Assembly (NCBI GenBank): GCA_039820405.1
Contig: JBCBQC010000025.1
Span: forward strand, 3,888-67,887
Direction: 5' to 3'
Source of the DNA: CALLVY01 sp937899855
GTDB lineage: Bacteria; Bacteroidota; Bacteroidia; Chitinophagales; Saprospiraceae
DNA length: 64,000 bases
Of the stretch, positions 55,801 to 63,618 are shown piece by piece. A program made the position numbers and the translations under genes. Below the pieces are notes generated by a model. It searched no databases and was not told where the DNA came from. It saw only the letters and a list, made by a program, of their open reading frames with translations. The first letter of the stretch is position 1. Every line of letters starts with the position of its first letter.

Positions 55801-56887
55801 TCTGGACGGTCTGGCGGTGTCGATCGCCGCGGTATCGGGCAATGCCTTCGTCATTTGCAGCGGTTCGGACGGGGAGGATGCGACCCTAGCGGTGGCTGGC
55901 CCCGACAATACCGCTACCGCCGGGGGCGACGGCCAAAATACGAGCCCCGGCCCCTGGACCATCGCCGCCATCAACACCGCCGCCTTCGATGGCGAAAGCG
56001 CCAGTGGCGTCTGGACCTTTACCCTAAGCGACACCTACGACGACCCCAGCGATTGTAGCGGGGCCGCTCCCGAAAACGAAATTACCAGTGCCCTTAGCCT
56101 GACGGTAGAGTGGGAAGTCCCCGCCGTCACCAGCACCGCCAACCTCACCTGGTGGAATGCCGCTACGGGGGGTACCCAGCAAGGTACGGGCAGCCCCTTC
56201 GATCCGACGGGCACCACGGCCGAAGAAGGCGCGGTCGACGTCAATACCGTGGGGGATTACACCTTTTACGCCCAGAGCGATTGCAGCTGTGCCGATACCC
56301 GTAGCTCGGCTGTACTGAGCGTGACGGCGCGTCTGCCGCTGGACCTACTCCGCTTTGAGGGCTACGCCCTGGGCCAGCAAAACCAACTGGAATGGACAAC
56401 GGCCAACGAATGGAATACGCAGCATTTTCAGGTCGAGCGCAGTGCCGATGGCCAGCGCTTCGTCGCCCTGGGGAATCGCGTAGCCGCGGCGGGCATTGCG
56501 ACGGCACAACGGCAGTACGATTTCTTGGATGAAAAGCCGCTAAGTGGTACGAACTTCTACCGGCTGCGGATGGTCGATCTCGATGGCAGTACGACTTACA
56601 GCCGGGTGATTGCCCTGACGGCGGGTGACCGTTGGGAGAGTCAGATGCGGGTCGTTCCCGTACCGGCCAGCGACTGGGCGAGCTTGCGGATGGAGCGTCC
56701 TAAGGCGCAGTTGGCGGAATTACGGATTCTGGATGTACTGGGGGCCGTGGTTCGCGTACGGCCGCTGGAATTGCGGGCCGGAGCGAATGCGATAGACTTG
56801 GACGTAGCGGACTTGGCGGCCGGGGTGTACTGGCTGCAGGTGACGGGCGAAGGCTGGAGCGATGTGGTGCGGTTGGTGGTCGAGTAG
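49859..56887 (+). CDS. Very large T9SS-exported adhesin-like protein
   Basis: A 2342-aa protein. A GTG at 49859 gives the best signal peptide (VKKGLNTYPFLFLLFSLFLP, then DQGALAQ); an ATG at 49793 is in frame. Three CUB-like domains (CPSGEQSFYHCYTDNESDLV) alternate with 'GVYSGPGVSDDGNGLTYxFDP' repeats of PKD/Ig type. From about residue 770 come some eight DUF11/DUF7933-like domains (FTDDLDAVLSGLAATGLPQN, GASCTFSITVQVPGS), which are surface-stalk modules. Near residue 1950 is a proprotein-convertase P-domain-like segment (ASGVWTFTLSDTYDDPSDCS). The last ~80 residues (MRVVPVPASDWASLRMERPK through LAAGVYWLQV) are a T9SS type A sorting domain. It is predicted to lie on the cell surface; it is not obviously enzymatic. 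Confidence 0.88.
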   Translation: MKKGLNTYPFLFLLFSLFLPDQGALAQCSGGLSQFSACYGDNEADLVLFEICPSAGTAIRATVERGSFGTIDGVDNLTVYEGGSSSGTSGTIYFGPQSGDFAGTLITGSTNQCLIFVSNSNGTVSCTNLVERELIVCAEEVPSGTVDFTGPTEICINAGVQIGLAGGYPRGGTYSGPGVNDNGNGTTYSFDPAIAGVGVHTLSYQGPGGAIATYDIEVFALPSPSFTAPADLCIDAGIQTGLGGGSPSGGVYSGPGVSDDGNGSTYSFNPGVAGLGVHTITYTEGSVCALTAIDNIEVLAACGCPTGQDSYFHCYDNNESDLVIFEVCPSVGSAAQATIDQGVYASFIDNLTVYQGTSGSGSGGTLLYGPASGDLSGTTITGNVADQCLIFVSNTDPLVSCKDGDAVGLEVCGEDISPFVVFTAPDDLCEDAGVQTGLGGGSPTGGVYSGPGVTDDGNGLTYGFDPAAAGTGTQTITYTNGSAASDDVEVFALVVPVYNAPGSICIDEGIQENLGGGFPTGGVYSGLGVSDDGNGLTYRFDPRVVGIGSHTVTYTDGNCGSSDSDQIVVTAACTCPSGEQSFYHCYTDNESDLVIFEVCPSAGEFAQAEITQGTYLSADRLSVYAGATGSGTGGTLVFGPQNGNLAGTIISGTIADQCLIFVSNSDAVLSCATGIQLPLLVCGRSNASNVTFTAPEDLAISAGIQSGLGGGLPTGGVYSGSGVTDDGNGLTYSFDPTVAGLGVQTLTYTVGAFSASDDVEVLNLAPPSFSKSFNPIQTGVGSVSTLTFTIDNASGGAPATSLAFTDNLPAGMTVANPPNLQLSNISGTVTATAGASSISLSDGILPLGITGTISVDVTSSSAGTLANTTGDLTSSNGNSGTASANLIVSTDRPGVSMSFSPSTVNLGERSTLTITIDNATNSGNLIGITMTNNLPAGLEIASPANLSATNTGIGTLTAVAGTQLFSYNTTGFTQEIAANGSCTFSVDVVPSGSGTIVNSTEAITVRNNFFQFFECGKATAALTVNTPTQVFLQKTFSTNPVLPGGTTTLDYTITNLSRDFSATNISFTDDLDAVLTGLVATGTPLSNVCGTGASLSGTSTLTLSGGTLAAGASCTFSVPVTVPGGATTGAYPSTSSAITATSNGAAVTGNTGTAELFVAPVPTFTKTFLQNPIPAGGTATLEFTITNNSTTNTLESVTFTDPIADFLSGATVTNLPAGNSCGTGSTFFTSTVAGELVFQVNGANIAPSGSCTFTIDLAIPDNVPTGTYNNTTSELLGSIGGQTVSALAATDDLEILAIPRLSKAFLNDPVDAGSTVNLEFTLSYDAFATGNATGVAFTDDLNAVIPGLAAVGLPLNDICGTGSSISGTTNLTFTGGTMAPGDVCTFTVPVQVPVGVSPGSYTNTTSSLSATVGGQAATYSPATDDLDIGGLSVTQEFIGDPAIPGELVTLRYTIDNTSTFDATNIVFTENLTSILSSATVEAPPTAACGGSFIASGNTFLILNGAAVTAGSSCSFDLNLRVPSSATSGTYNGVTSTVSATINGSGTTFSAVTDQLVVDKELIQLTKSFTDDPVLPGSNVTLEYTLTNLSSTAALTNVAFTDDLDAVLSGLAATGLPQNDICGTGSQISGTSTVSFSGGNLSPGASCTFSITVQVPGSVAFGSVLSSTTSTVTGTVSSLSVEGTAASDELRIQAIQFDKTITGPVQPGDIATITYTITNSDPSNAVSDLAFTDDLEAWISGLTTVNLPLDDACGLGARASGSSVVTLGRGELAAGTSCNFDVQVQIPCGIAAGTYASPSSTLSGLFGSGSTSATAAATNLTVNAIGTSFTAPSDLCTDDGIQNGLGGGSPSGGVYSGSGVTDDGNGSTYSFDPSAVGEGIFTITYTEATCGEVASDEIVVIAVPTAPSTTGEMIERTDPVVTGLTATVADCIVTPSQSGTTSLTINTSNLASVNFSFGSDNVVNFDMSAAGIPAGAVVKDANLDGLAVSIAAVSGNAFVICSGSDGEDATLAVAGPDNTATAGGDGQNTSPGPWTIAAINTAAFDGESASGVWTFTLSDTYDDPSDCSGAAPENEITSALSLTVEWEVPAVTSTANLTWWNAATGGTQQGTGSPFDPTGTTAEEGAVDVNTVGDYTFYAQSDCSCADTRSSAVLSVTARLPLDLLRFEGYALGQQNQLEWTTANEWNTQHFQVERSADGQRFVALGNRVAAAGIATAQRQYDFLDEKPLSGTNFYRLRMVDLDGSTTYSRVIALTAGDRWESQMRVVPVPASDWASLRMERPKAQLAELRILDVLGAVVRVRPLELRAGANAIDLDVADLAAGVYWLQVTGEGWSDVVRLVVE

Positions 56888-56920
56888 GGGCGTGGTGATG
56901 GGGAGCGGGCTCCGAAGACG

Positions 56921-57115
56921 TCAGACAATTCGCTGTCCACTCTCATCGTAAAGGTTTTTGGGGGGCCTTCCCGTTCCGAGGCGCATGGCGTCACCCCAGT
57001 GGCCAATGCGGCGCAAGTCGTAGTAGTAGCGACGGCTTTCTTTGGCCAGATGGAAAAGGGATTCCCCCCTCTCCGTTGCCCCAAAACGACAGCGGCGGTA
57101 CGGGTGCCCAGATCG
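56921..57115 (-). pseudogene. Remnant of an RHS-family gene
   Basis: Read on the minus strand, one frame gives FGATERGESLFHLAKESRRY, YYDLRRIGHWGDAMRLGTGR and PPKNLYDESGQRIV, then a stop at 56921-56923. The first block matches NGEGESLFHLDGESRSYFDD and the second matches PGDAMHLGTGRAKKSF in the large RHS protein at 58050-62924. In the intact protein these two blocks are more than 100 residues apart, so the fragment has an internal deletion and no start codon. It is a degenerate copy, not a functional gene. Confidence 0.7.
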
Positions 57116-57169
57116 GAGGAGCCCGTACCGCCAGCTTGGTCGGTATTTATTTGAGTTCGGGGTACGACT

Positions 57170-57790
57170 TTACAAACTCACCACCATGTTCATCCGGTAT
57201 TCCGAATCCTCGCAGTTGGCGCTGGCGCTTTGGAGTGTGGCTTGGATGGTTTGCTGCAGCCGATCGACTAGGATACGCTCGACATCGGGGGGAAACGCTT
57301 CGTCGAGTTGGATGGCGGAGAGTGCTCCCTCGGCACTGAACTGCAATTGAAAAAAGAGGAGGTCGATTTCGGCGAGCTTGGCCTCCGTTGCTTGGAGGGT
57401 ACTCAGCTGGCTACCGATGGTTTCGATGGAGGGTTGAAAGCAGATGGTATAGTTGCAGCCCGACTCCAGTTGGTGGGGAACGCATTCGGGGAGGTCGTCC
57501 CCATCGTTGGTGGTGGGCACAGCAGCAGCGGCGGGTGCCTCGACGATTCGCTCGCGTGGCGGGCTGTCCTCATTAGCGCCCTGGTAAAGCAGGAAGCCCA
57601 GTCCCCATTGTACCAGAATAGCGAGGGCCAATAGCGGGGTTTTTACCGTCGACAAATTGACCAGTGCGTAGCTGCCCAAGCCACAACTCCCCACGATCAT
57701 CAAGACGGTGTAAAGCCAGTTGGGCAAATCCATTCCGATAATGATACCCCCCAGGAAAAGGGCGAAGATCAAGATTTGTTTGATTCCCAT
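57170..57790 (-). CDS. Membrane protein of unknown function
   Basis: A 206-aa protein with three likely membrane helices in the first ~75 residues (ILIFALFLGGIIIGMDLPNW, LYTVLMIVGSCGLGSYALVN, TPLLALAILVQWGLGFLLYQ). A polar linker (ANEDSPPRERIVEAPAAAAV) leads to a soluble C-terminal domain containing PECVPHQLESGCNYTICFQP and a helical part ending SANCEDSEYRMNMVVSL. No family recognised. It lies downstream of the second RHS gene on the same strand, beyond a MITE and a terminator, so it could be an immunity protein for that toxin, but this is only a position-based guess. Confidence 0.65.
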   Translation of the reverse strand: MGIKQILIFALFLGGIIIGMDLPNWLYTVLMIVGSCGLGSYALVNLSTVKTPLLALAILVQWGLGFLLYQGANEDSPPRERIVEAPAAAAVPTTNDGDDLPECVPHQLESGCNYTICFQPSIETIGSQLSTLQATEAKLAEIDLLFFQLQFSAEGALSAIQLDEAFPPDVERILVDRLQQTIQATLQSASANCEDSEYRMNMVVSL

Positions 57791-57825
57791 GTTTTCTTTT
57801 GCGGTTGGTTAAGGTATTTTCGTTT

Positions 57826-57862
57826 ATAAAAAACCGGGGACACCAAAAGTTGATGTTCCCGG
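57826..57862 (-). terminator. Intrinsic terminator of the second RHS gene
   Basis: On the minus strand CCGGGAAC (57862-57855) pairs with GTCCCCGG (57841-57834) with one G-U pair, and six T follow directly (57833-57828). That is a canonical rho-independent terminator. The nearest minus-strand gene upstream is the RHS gene ending at 58050. The MITE-like element at 57889-58052 now lies between the gene and its terminator. Confidence 0.75.
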
Positions 57863-57888
57863 CCATTTTCTCACGGTTCAGGTTTATT

Positions 57889-58052
57889 TAGAAGCCATCT
57901 CAAAAATATGCTTCGGGCTACGGCAGGGTCATTTTCGCCCCTACTTCGTTGCCAAAAGCGTCACGTAGCTAAGGCTATGCTCCGTTTTGGCGCCTCGTTG
58001 GGACACAAATGACCGCTCCCTCGCCAACAAAAACATTTTGAGATGGCTTCTA
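57889..58052. mobile_element. MITE-like element, long form (164 bp)
   Basis: The ends are perfect 17-bp inverted repeats, TAGAAGCCATCTCAAAA on the left and its complement on the right, flanked by or including TA on both sides, which fits a TA target duplication as made by IS630/Tc1-type transposases. There is no coding capacity. The inner sequence includes GGCTACGGCAGGGTCATTTT, also found in the copy at 62960-63048. The right end supplies the stop codon of the RHS gene. It would be mobilised in trans by an absent transposase. Confidence 0.8.
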
Positions 58053-61000
58053 GTTTCCTTCGTTACCAGGCGCTTGGGGCTGGCTCTGTTGGTTGGTATC
58101 TTTCAAGAGCACTTCTCGGGTCTCGGTAGTCAGCGCTCCCGTCGTAAACGAAGCGATGATCTTGATGGATTCCTGAGTGACCCTGACGTTGACTCCAATA
58201 GAAGAAGCTTCGGCTGCCTTGGCAATGCTCAGGGCCTGGATGGCCAGTACTTCGGCTTCTTTCTTGGTGATGCGGTGGCCAGATTGCTTGCGAATGGAGT
58301 TGCGCAATTCCTTGACGGTCTCTCGGAATTGTTTCCGGATAAATTGTCGACCTCCTTCTCTGGCGGTGGCCTGTTGTGCACTCCTTTTGACGGCAGTGTT
58401 GAACCCTTTAGGGATCTGAGCGAGTACGCCACTGGGAATGGCCAGCGCCATTGAGTAGACAATGTCGTACTCATTGAATTCCTCCCCGAAGCCGACTCGT
58501 ACTCCTTGGCGCGCTACGGCTCCGATGCCTGATCCCACGAGACTCGTAAAGGTCGTGATGTAGAAGGTACCAGTAAAACCTAATGCTTTCGCTCCGGCCG
58601 CCACGGCGGTGGCAGTCGTGGCGAACGTTCCCGTTCCCGCGAGGCCCACCAGCCCCAGTCCGGTTCCGGCTACGGCACCAGCCACGAAGCCACCAGCAAA
58701 ACTCGCCGCGGCCCCTTTCCAATCCTTACCGCCACTACTGATCAAAGACCAACCACCAGCTATGATACCTCCGGCTAAGCCCGTTAAGAGTGGCACGAAG
58801 GCACCGTCCCGATCCAGGGCATTGACCGGACTATTGGCCATGGCCAGGTAGGGCGAGTAAAACTGTTCTTCTGGGTCGATGGTCATCCAGCGACCCACCC
58901 GGGTATCGAAGCTGCGTTTTTCAAAAGCCAGCCAGTTGGTTTCCCCATCCAGTTCGGCGTACTGGCTTTGGTAGGCGTAGCGGTACGACATTCCCCCGTT
59001 GCGGCCCGGCAGTGCCCAGCCGTAGGGGTAGTAATCGGCATAGCGGACGATGTCCTGCGTACCGTTGTCGCCCTCTTTTAAAACCACCCGGACGTTGCCC
59101 AAGTGGTCCTTGAGTTCGTAGTGATAGGTCCAGCTGGCTCCATCGCGGAGCGCCAAGCCCACCCGCGACGAACCGTATACGGGGATTTCCATGAGGGTGG
59201 GAATGTTACACCCGGGACAGGTATTGTTGGCTTCGTAAACGCCTTTCAGACTGCCATTATCGTGTACGTACCAAGTATCGTAGTAGGAACTCCCGTTGTA
59301 GACCCGCTTGCGGACCCGCTTACCATCCGGTCCGTAGCTGTATTCTGCTTTGAGAGGGGAGAGGTTAGTGGTTCCGTTGCGTACCCGCCGGACCCGTCCG
59401 TAGGTATCGTATTCGAGGTACTGATTGGCCTGGAGGTCGCGAATGAGCTGGCCCTTGGCATTGTACAAATAGTTGTTGGAGAACTGGTCGGTCAGTTCGC
59501 CACGGATACAGCTATTGGTGTAGCCATCATCGATGTGGGTCAAGCGGTTCTTACCCCCCGTATAATCGTAGCGGTAGGTCAGGTTATCCATAAATATTGA
59601 GTTACCGGAGCACATAGAGATGTTGGCGGCGTAGCGGCGCTGTTTCAGAATGTTTCCGTTGCGATCGTAGGTGAAGTAGTTGTAATAATCGGAGATGAAA
59701 TTCGCTTTACCTTCGTAGATGCTGGTACTGTAGGGGGTGATATTGGCAAAGTAGGCCTGGTACAATTCGTTGCGTTTGTTGTAGCGGTAGCGGTAGGCGA
59801 AGTGTCCCGAAAAATCGGTGCTTCCGACTTCGGCCCGCGTTTTCCAGCGGGACGCCACGATGTTCCCCGCGTAATTGTTGTAAGGGCTATTGGCGGAGGT
59901 GCTGGGTAAGGCACGAGTATCTTTCCACTGTCCGTTGGCGGATTCAAAATCGTTGAGGTAATAATGGAGGGCCATGCTGAAGGGGTGGTGTTCACCGCCG
60001 TTGATGTCGGTGACGCGCATATCGCCAGGGTTGATGGCCTTGAGGGCTCCTCGGATGGTGTAGGCAAAAGTCTGGGTTTCCAGTCCACCTCCCGTCACGA
60101 TTTTTTCCAAATCGCCGTCGGGTGTATAGGTGTACTGGGCCTGATTCATGGGAGCGTTATTGACGCCATCATCCCGACGGGTAGCCCCTCCGGTGATGCG
60201 ACTCCCAATGTCATAAGCGTACTGCTGCGAAATTTCATCGTCCTGGTTGGGCTGGTAAGTGGTGCTCGTCACGTCACCCCGCAGATCGTACTGGTACAAG
60301 GTGATTTTGGCACCGGGGCCATTGGTAATCCGACGCGCCACCCATTCGTAGCGTCCTTGCTCGTCGTAGCTGTACCAGATCGTCTCGGAATCGTTCCAGG
60401 TTTTAGCCAGGCGTCCGCTGACGTATTTTTGGCCGTAGGCCAGCGGGAAGGAACCGTCGATCTCATCGTACCTTCGATAGGTGACCTGAGAGTTGCCACT
60501 GCTGGGATGGCTAGAGCTATTGGCCAAAGAGGATAGATTGGAGGGTTGGGGGAAAGATTCGCCCGTTTCAACAACCCGTCCCGCAATGTCGTATTTGTAG
60601 TAGGTGTAGCGGTTCTGACTGTCCTGGTCGTCGTCGATCGTAAAACGGAGGCGTCCCTTGCGGTCGTAAAAGTATTCGATTCGACCCCCATCGGGCGACT
60701 GTTCCCAGACCAATTGCCCAATACTGTTGTGACGGTAGAGGGTAAAGGCTTTGTGGTTGGATCCGGGAGAGGAGACGATGGTGTAGACCACATCATTGGG
60801 TGCGACGGAGGCAACCTGGCGGTTGGACTTATCGTAGATGTAAAGCGAGTAATCCTGGTAGTTCAGTTGATAGTCGAACAGGAGCGGATTGCTGCTGTTG
60901 TTGTTTACCACGCGGTAGAAACCCGCGGCTAAAGAGCGCGATGCGGAGCTGGAATTGAGGACTACCGGCAGGTCGGTTTCGAGGTCGTAAATCGAGTAGT

Positions 61001-62924
61001 TCATTCCGCTTCCCGAAAAGTTAATTGGGGTAGACTCGGAGGAGCGCTGGCTGACGTGGATGTCTTGAAAGCTGCTTTTGGGTACGTTGAAGTAGGTTTG
61101 GCGAAGCTCGGTGGTGGCAGCGGAAGTGGGGTCACCCGCCAGGGCGTGAGCGACTTCATTGCCATTGACATCGTAGAAGATGACCGTCTCCCGACCGTCG
61201 GGATCTTTGGTAACTTTCTTGATGTAACGGGGGATAAAACCGATGGAGCTGCATTGATTGCTCAGGGTACCATCGTCGTAGCTGCTCAATCCGGCCAGTC
61301 GACAGAGAGGAGAGTAGGGGCCAAAGACGTAGGACAGTTCCGTACCCGCGGGCATGGTAAAGGATTTCTTGGCCCGTCCGGTTCCGAGGTGCATCGCATC
61401 GCCCGGTACGGTGGTCCGCCGTACCTCACCCGTTAAGTCGCTGTAATCCTTACGGATGTAGGGGAAATTGGTGGTTGGTTGCCAATCTTCCCGATTGTTC
61501 TGGGTACTGTACCACCAGCCCAGGGTATTGAGCTGCTCGCCGACAGCGTTGGGGCTGTTGAGTTTGTTTCCGTCAAAGTCGGAAGGGCCGTAAGCTTGCC
61601 CACTGGTATTGCGGACAAAGTTGGACTGGTACTCGATCCGATCCTTTCCCGTAGGCGCGGAGAGGGTATTGATGGCAGGGCGGCCAAACTTATCGTAAAT
61701 CGTCGCGGAAGCCCAGACCTCCTCGGTAACCATGTTCTTCTCCTGATTCTGAATGATTCGACCGAAGTCGTCAAAGTAGCTGCGGCTTTCTCCGTCCAGA
61801 TGGAAAAGCGATTCCCCTTCCCCGTTGTAGGAACGCGAAGTGACGTAATTGAGGTTCTCGTTTTCCAGGGCCTCACCGTGATAGTTGCCCTCGGTGCTGG
61901 GGGTAATGTAGCTGGGGCGTGAATTGAAGTAATTGTCCGCCACACCACCTTGCGTGTCAAAGGTAAACTTGATGTTACTTTCCAGGCCTCTTATGGAGCG
62001 GAAGAAAATCGGGTGTAAGTCGATGTTGGCATCGGTGTGGACCCTTTTCTTTTCTTCACCGTTGACGTAGAATACAAAATTTGATCCCTCGCGAGCGATT
62101 CTGATCTTGGAGCCGTTGTAGAACTCATCCTCACTCATGGTGATAATGGTTGATTGCCACGTTCCCGTCTGTACGTGCTGGTAGTCGGTCCGGGGCGAAC
62201 GGTAGAACATGTACAGGCGTCGACTGGAGGGGACTACGTAGATACGTGCCACGCAGTAGTTGCTGTAGGAAATGTTTTTAGCTACTTGAAAGCGCAAGTG
62301 CCACAAATCAGTGCCGCCGTTGTACGTCATCTCAATCCCGCCATCCTGCCCCCGACGTAGCACATTGGCGCCCAGTCGCCAATTGCTGTAGTTGATCCAG
62401 GTTGGTGTGATGTCCGCGGGTAATTCTCGGAAGAAAAGCATGGCTTCTTCTTGGCCCCCCTGGTTGTCATCCTTAAAGTAGGGATAAAGATCAGAGACCG
62501 TATTGTCGGTCTTTGGATAGCTCTCCGTTCCGTTGCGAACGAAGACGTAGCGCCCCGCGCTGTAGCGAATCTGAATGACATCGCCTACGCTGAGGGGCAG
62601 GTACACATTGGCTTGGAGTGAACCGTTGTGATAAACATAGAGTCGTTGGGTACTCCCCACGTAATCCATCCCGTAGCGGAAAGAAGAAGTACCGCCGAGG
62701 GTATTGTTTTGGGAATAAAAGCCCATGGAAAAATCGGTACCTTGGTAGGTATATTCCACAATGGCACTGCTGGTCGTCTGCGCCGACTCGATGGCGACAA
62801 ACTCCGTACCGTTGTCTTGGTTCCAGGTGGGCCACACCTTCTCCAGCTGGGCCGTGGCCGTGTTGTAAGCCAGCAACAGACACCAGAGGGAGGCGTTGAT
62901 TTTTATCAAACTTGATGGAAACAT
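58050..62924 (-). CDS. Large RHS-repeat protein (second polymorphic toxin candidate)
   Basis: A 1624-aa protein. The ATG at 62924 gives a signal peptide (LIKINASLWCLLLAYNTATA); the frame continues upstream to 62969 inside a MITE, which is unlikely to be coding. N-terminal region: two lectin-like beta-sandwich repeats (EKVWPTWNQDNGTEFVAIES and TPTWINYSNWRLGANVLRRG). Then a Bacteroidota RHS region (GESLFHLDGESRSYFDDFGR), YD repeats (YEWVARRITNGPGAKITLYQ) and the core (WLAFEKRSFDTRVGRWMTID, ending ALDRDGAFVP). The C-terminal ~220 residues are Gly-rich and hydrophobic, then Lys/Arg-rich (AREGGRQFIRKQFRETVKEL); toxin type unrecognised. No clear immunity gene follows. The stop codon (TAG) is formed at the edge of a MITE. 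Confidence 0.9.
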   Translation of the reverse strand: MFPSSLIKINASLWCLLLAYNTATAQLEKVWPTWNQDNGTEFVAIESAQTTSSAIVEYTYQGTDFSMGFYSQNNTLGGTSSFRYGMDYVGSTQRLYVYHNGSLQANVYLPLSVGDVIQIRYSAGRYVFVRNGTESYPKTDNTVSDLYPYFKDDNQGGQEEAMLFFRELPADITPTWINYSNWRLGANVLRRGQDGGIEMTYNGGTDLWHLRFQVAKNISYSNYCVARIYVVPSSRRLYMFYRSPRTDYQHVQTGTWQSTIITMSEDEFYNGSKIRIAREGSNFVFYVNGEEKKRVHTDANIDLHPIFFRSIRGLESNIKFTFDTQGGVADNYFNSRPSYITPSTEGNYHGEALENENLNYVTSRSYNGEGESLFHLDGESRSYFDDFGRIIQNQEKNMVTEEVWASATIYDKFGRPAINTLSAPTGKDRIEYQSNFVRNTSGQAYGPSDFDGNKLNSPNAVGEQLNTLGWWYSTQNNREDWQPTTNFPYIRKDYSDLTGEVRRTTVPGDAMHLGTGRAKKSFTMPAGTELSYVFGPYSPLCRLAGLSSYDDGTLSNQCSSIGFIPRYIKKVTKDPDGRETVIFYDVNGNEVAHALAGDPTSAATTELRQTYFNVPKSSFQDIHVSQRSSESTPINFSGSGMNYSIYDLETDLPVVLNSSSASRSLAAGFYRVVNNNSSNPLLFDYQLNYQDYSLYIYDKSNRQVASVAPNDVVYTIVSSPGSNHKAFTLYRHNSIGQLVWEQSPDGGRIEYFYDRKGRLRFTIDDDQDSQNRYTYYKYDIAGRVVETGESFPQPSNLSSLANSSSHPSSGNSQVTYRRYDEIDGSFPLAYGQKYVSGRLAKTWNDSETIWYSYDEQGRYEWVARRITNGPGAKITLYQYDLRGDVTSTTYQPNQDDEISQQYAYDIGSRITGGATRRDDGVNNAPMNQAQYTYTPDGDLEKIVTGGGLETQTFAYTIRGALKAINPGDMRVTDINGGEHHPFSMALHYYLNDFESANGQWKDTRALPSTSANSPYNNYAGNIVASRWKTRAEVGSTDFSGHFAYRYRYNKRNELYQAYFANITPYSTSIYEGKANFISDYYNYFTYDRNGNILKQRRYAANISMCSGNSIFMDNLTYRYDYTGGKNRLTHIDDGYTNSCIRGELTDQFSNNYLYNAKGQLIRDLQANQYLEYDTYGRVRRVRNGTTNLSPLKAEYSYGPDGKRVRKRVYNGSSYYDTWYVHDNGSLKGVYEANNTCPGCNIPTLMEIPVYGSSRVGLALRDGASWTYHYELKDHLGNVRVVLKEGDNGTQDIVRYADYYPYGWALPGRNGGMSYRYAYQSQYAELDGETNWLAFEKRSFDTRVGRWMTIDPEEQFYSPYLAMANSPVNALDRDGAFVPLLTGLAGGIIAGGWSLISSGGKDWKGAAASFAGGFVAGAVAGTGLGLVGLAGTGTFATTATAVAAGAKALGFTGTFYITTFTSLVGSGIGAVARQGVRVGFGEEFNEYDIVYSMALAIPSGVLAQIPKGFNTAVKRSAQQATAREGGRQFIRKQFRETVKELRNSIRKQSGHRITKKEAEVLAIQALSIAKAAEASSIGVNVRVTQESIKIIASFTTGALTTETREVLLKDTNQQSQPQAPGNEGN

Positions 62925-62959
62925 AGTTTTAGAGTTTTTGAAAAATTCAAATGTGATGC

Positions 62960-63048
62960 TAGAAGCCATCTCAAAATGTTTTTGGTAACGAAGTAGGGGC
63001 GAAAATGACCCTGCCGTAGCCCGGAGGATATTTTTGAGATGGCTTCTA
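62960..63048. mobile_element. MITE-like element, short form (89 bp), inverted relative to the long form
   Basis: It begins and ends with the same 17-bp inverted repeats (TAGAAGCCATCTCAAAA) and again shows TA at both edges. Its interior is the complement of the long copy at 57889-58052 but lacks about 75 bp, so it is an internal-deletion relative in the opposite orientation. It lies between the upstream gene at 63073-63591 and the RHS start. The pair therefore brackets the whole RHS gene. Confidence 0.8.
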
Positions 63049-63072
63049 AAATGATGGTCACTGACCAGGACG

Positions 63073-63591
63073 TCAATGGGCTTGCTGATAGCGCACCTCC
63101 GACCGTCGGCCGTTGCGGTCTTCCAACTGGATGGCGGCGTACAGCTCGGTCAGCCCCGTCGTTTGCCCCACGCCCAGCACGATGGTCTTCCCATCCCGTT
63201 GGTAGGAAAAGGGCGCCGGTAGATCAAGCTGCTGGTCAAACACAAAGCTGTGGTTCGCGAAGTCATCAGTACCGGGTGCGGTCCCGATCGACACGTGAAT
63301 CTTGGCCAACTCGGCGGTCGAAAACAACTGGAGCAGCAAGTTGATGTCGTAAATTGGCTGGGCCACCAGGGCTTCGTCGAGAACGACTTCCGGGTTTTCG
63401 GGATCATCGGGGAGGGCCGTCTCATCCATCATGGGAAGTTCGTAGAGGAGGACGACCTTTTTGATGGGCAGTAGGGTGGGGGCTTCCGGGCTGGCCTTCG
63501 TCAGCTCCGAAGTTGCTTGCACTTGGGCGTGAAGGGCTCCTCCGCAGAGGAGGAGCAAACCACTAAGCATTACACAAAATAACTTTTTCAT
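63073..63591 (-). CDS. Secreted hypothetical protein upstream of the RHS gene
   Basis: A 172-aa protein. Signal peptide MKKLFCVMLSGLLLLCGGAL followed by HAQ. The mature part contains ALVAQPIYDINLLLQLFSTA, AKIHVSIGTAPGTDDFANHS and LDLPAPFSYQRDGKTIVLGV, and ends with QLEDRNGRRSEVRYQQAH, typical of a beta-sandwich of Ig/FN3 type. It is encoded on the same strand as, and before, the RHS gene, and probably was one transcript with it before the MITE inserted. Function unknown. Confidence 0.7.
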   Translation of the reverse strand: MKKLFCVMLSGLLLLCGGALHAQVQATSELTKASPEAPTLLPIKKVVLLYELPMMDETALPDDPENPEVVLDEALVAQPIYDINLLLQLFSTAELAKIHVSIGTAPGTDDFANHSFVFDQQLDLPAPFSYQRDGKTIVLGVGQTTGLTELYAAIQLEDRNGRRSEVRYQQAH

Positions 63592-63618
63592 TTATGGTGA
63601 TTTTTTTGGATCAAAAGA

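Noticed and set aside
57889..58052. Small RNA gene or REP element
   Set aside because: The presence of a second copy with deleted interior, identical terminal repeats and TA flanks fits a MITE better than a conserved RNA.
62925..62969. Longer N-terminus of the second RHS protein
   Set aside because: The extra codons come from the inverted repeat of a MITE; the inner ATG at 62924 gives a proper signal peptide.
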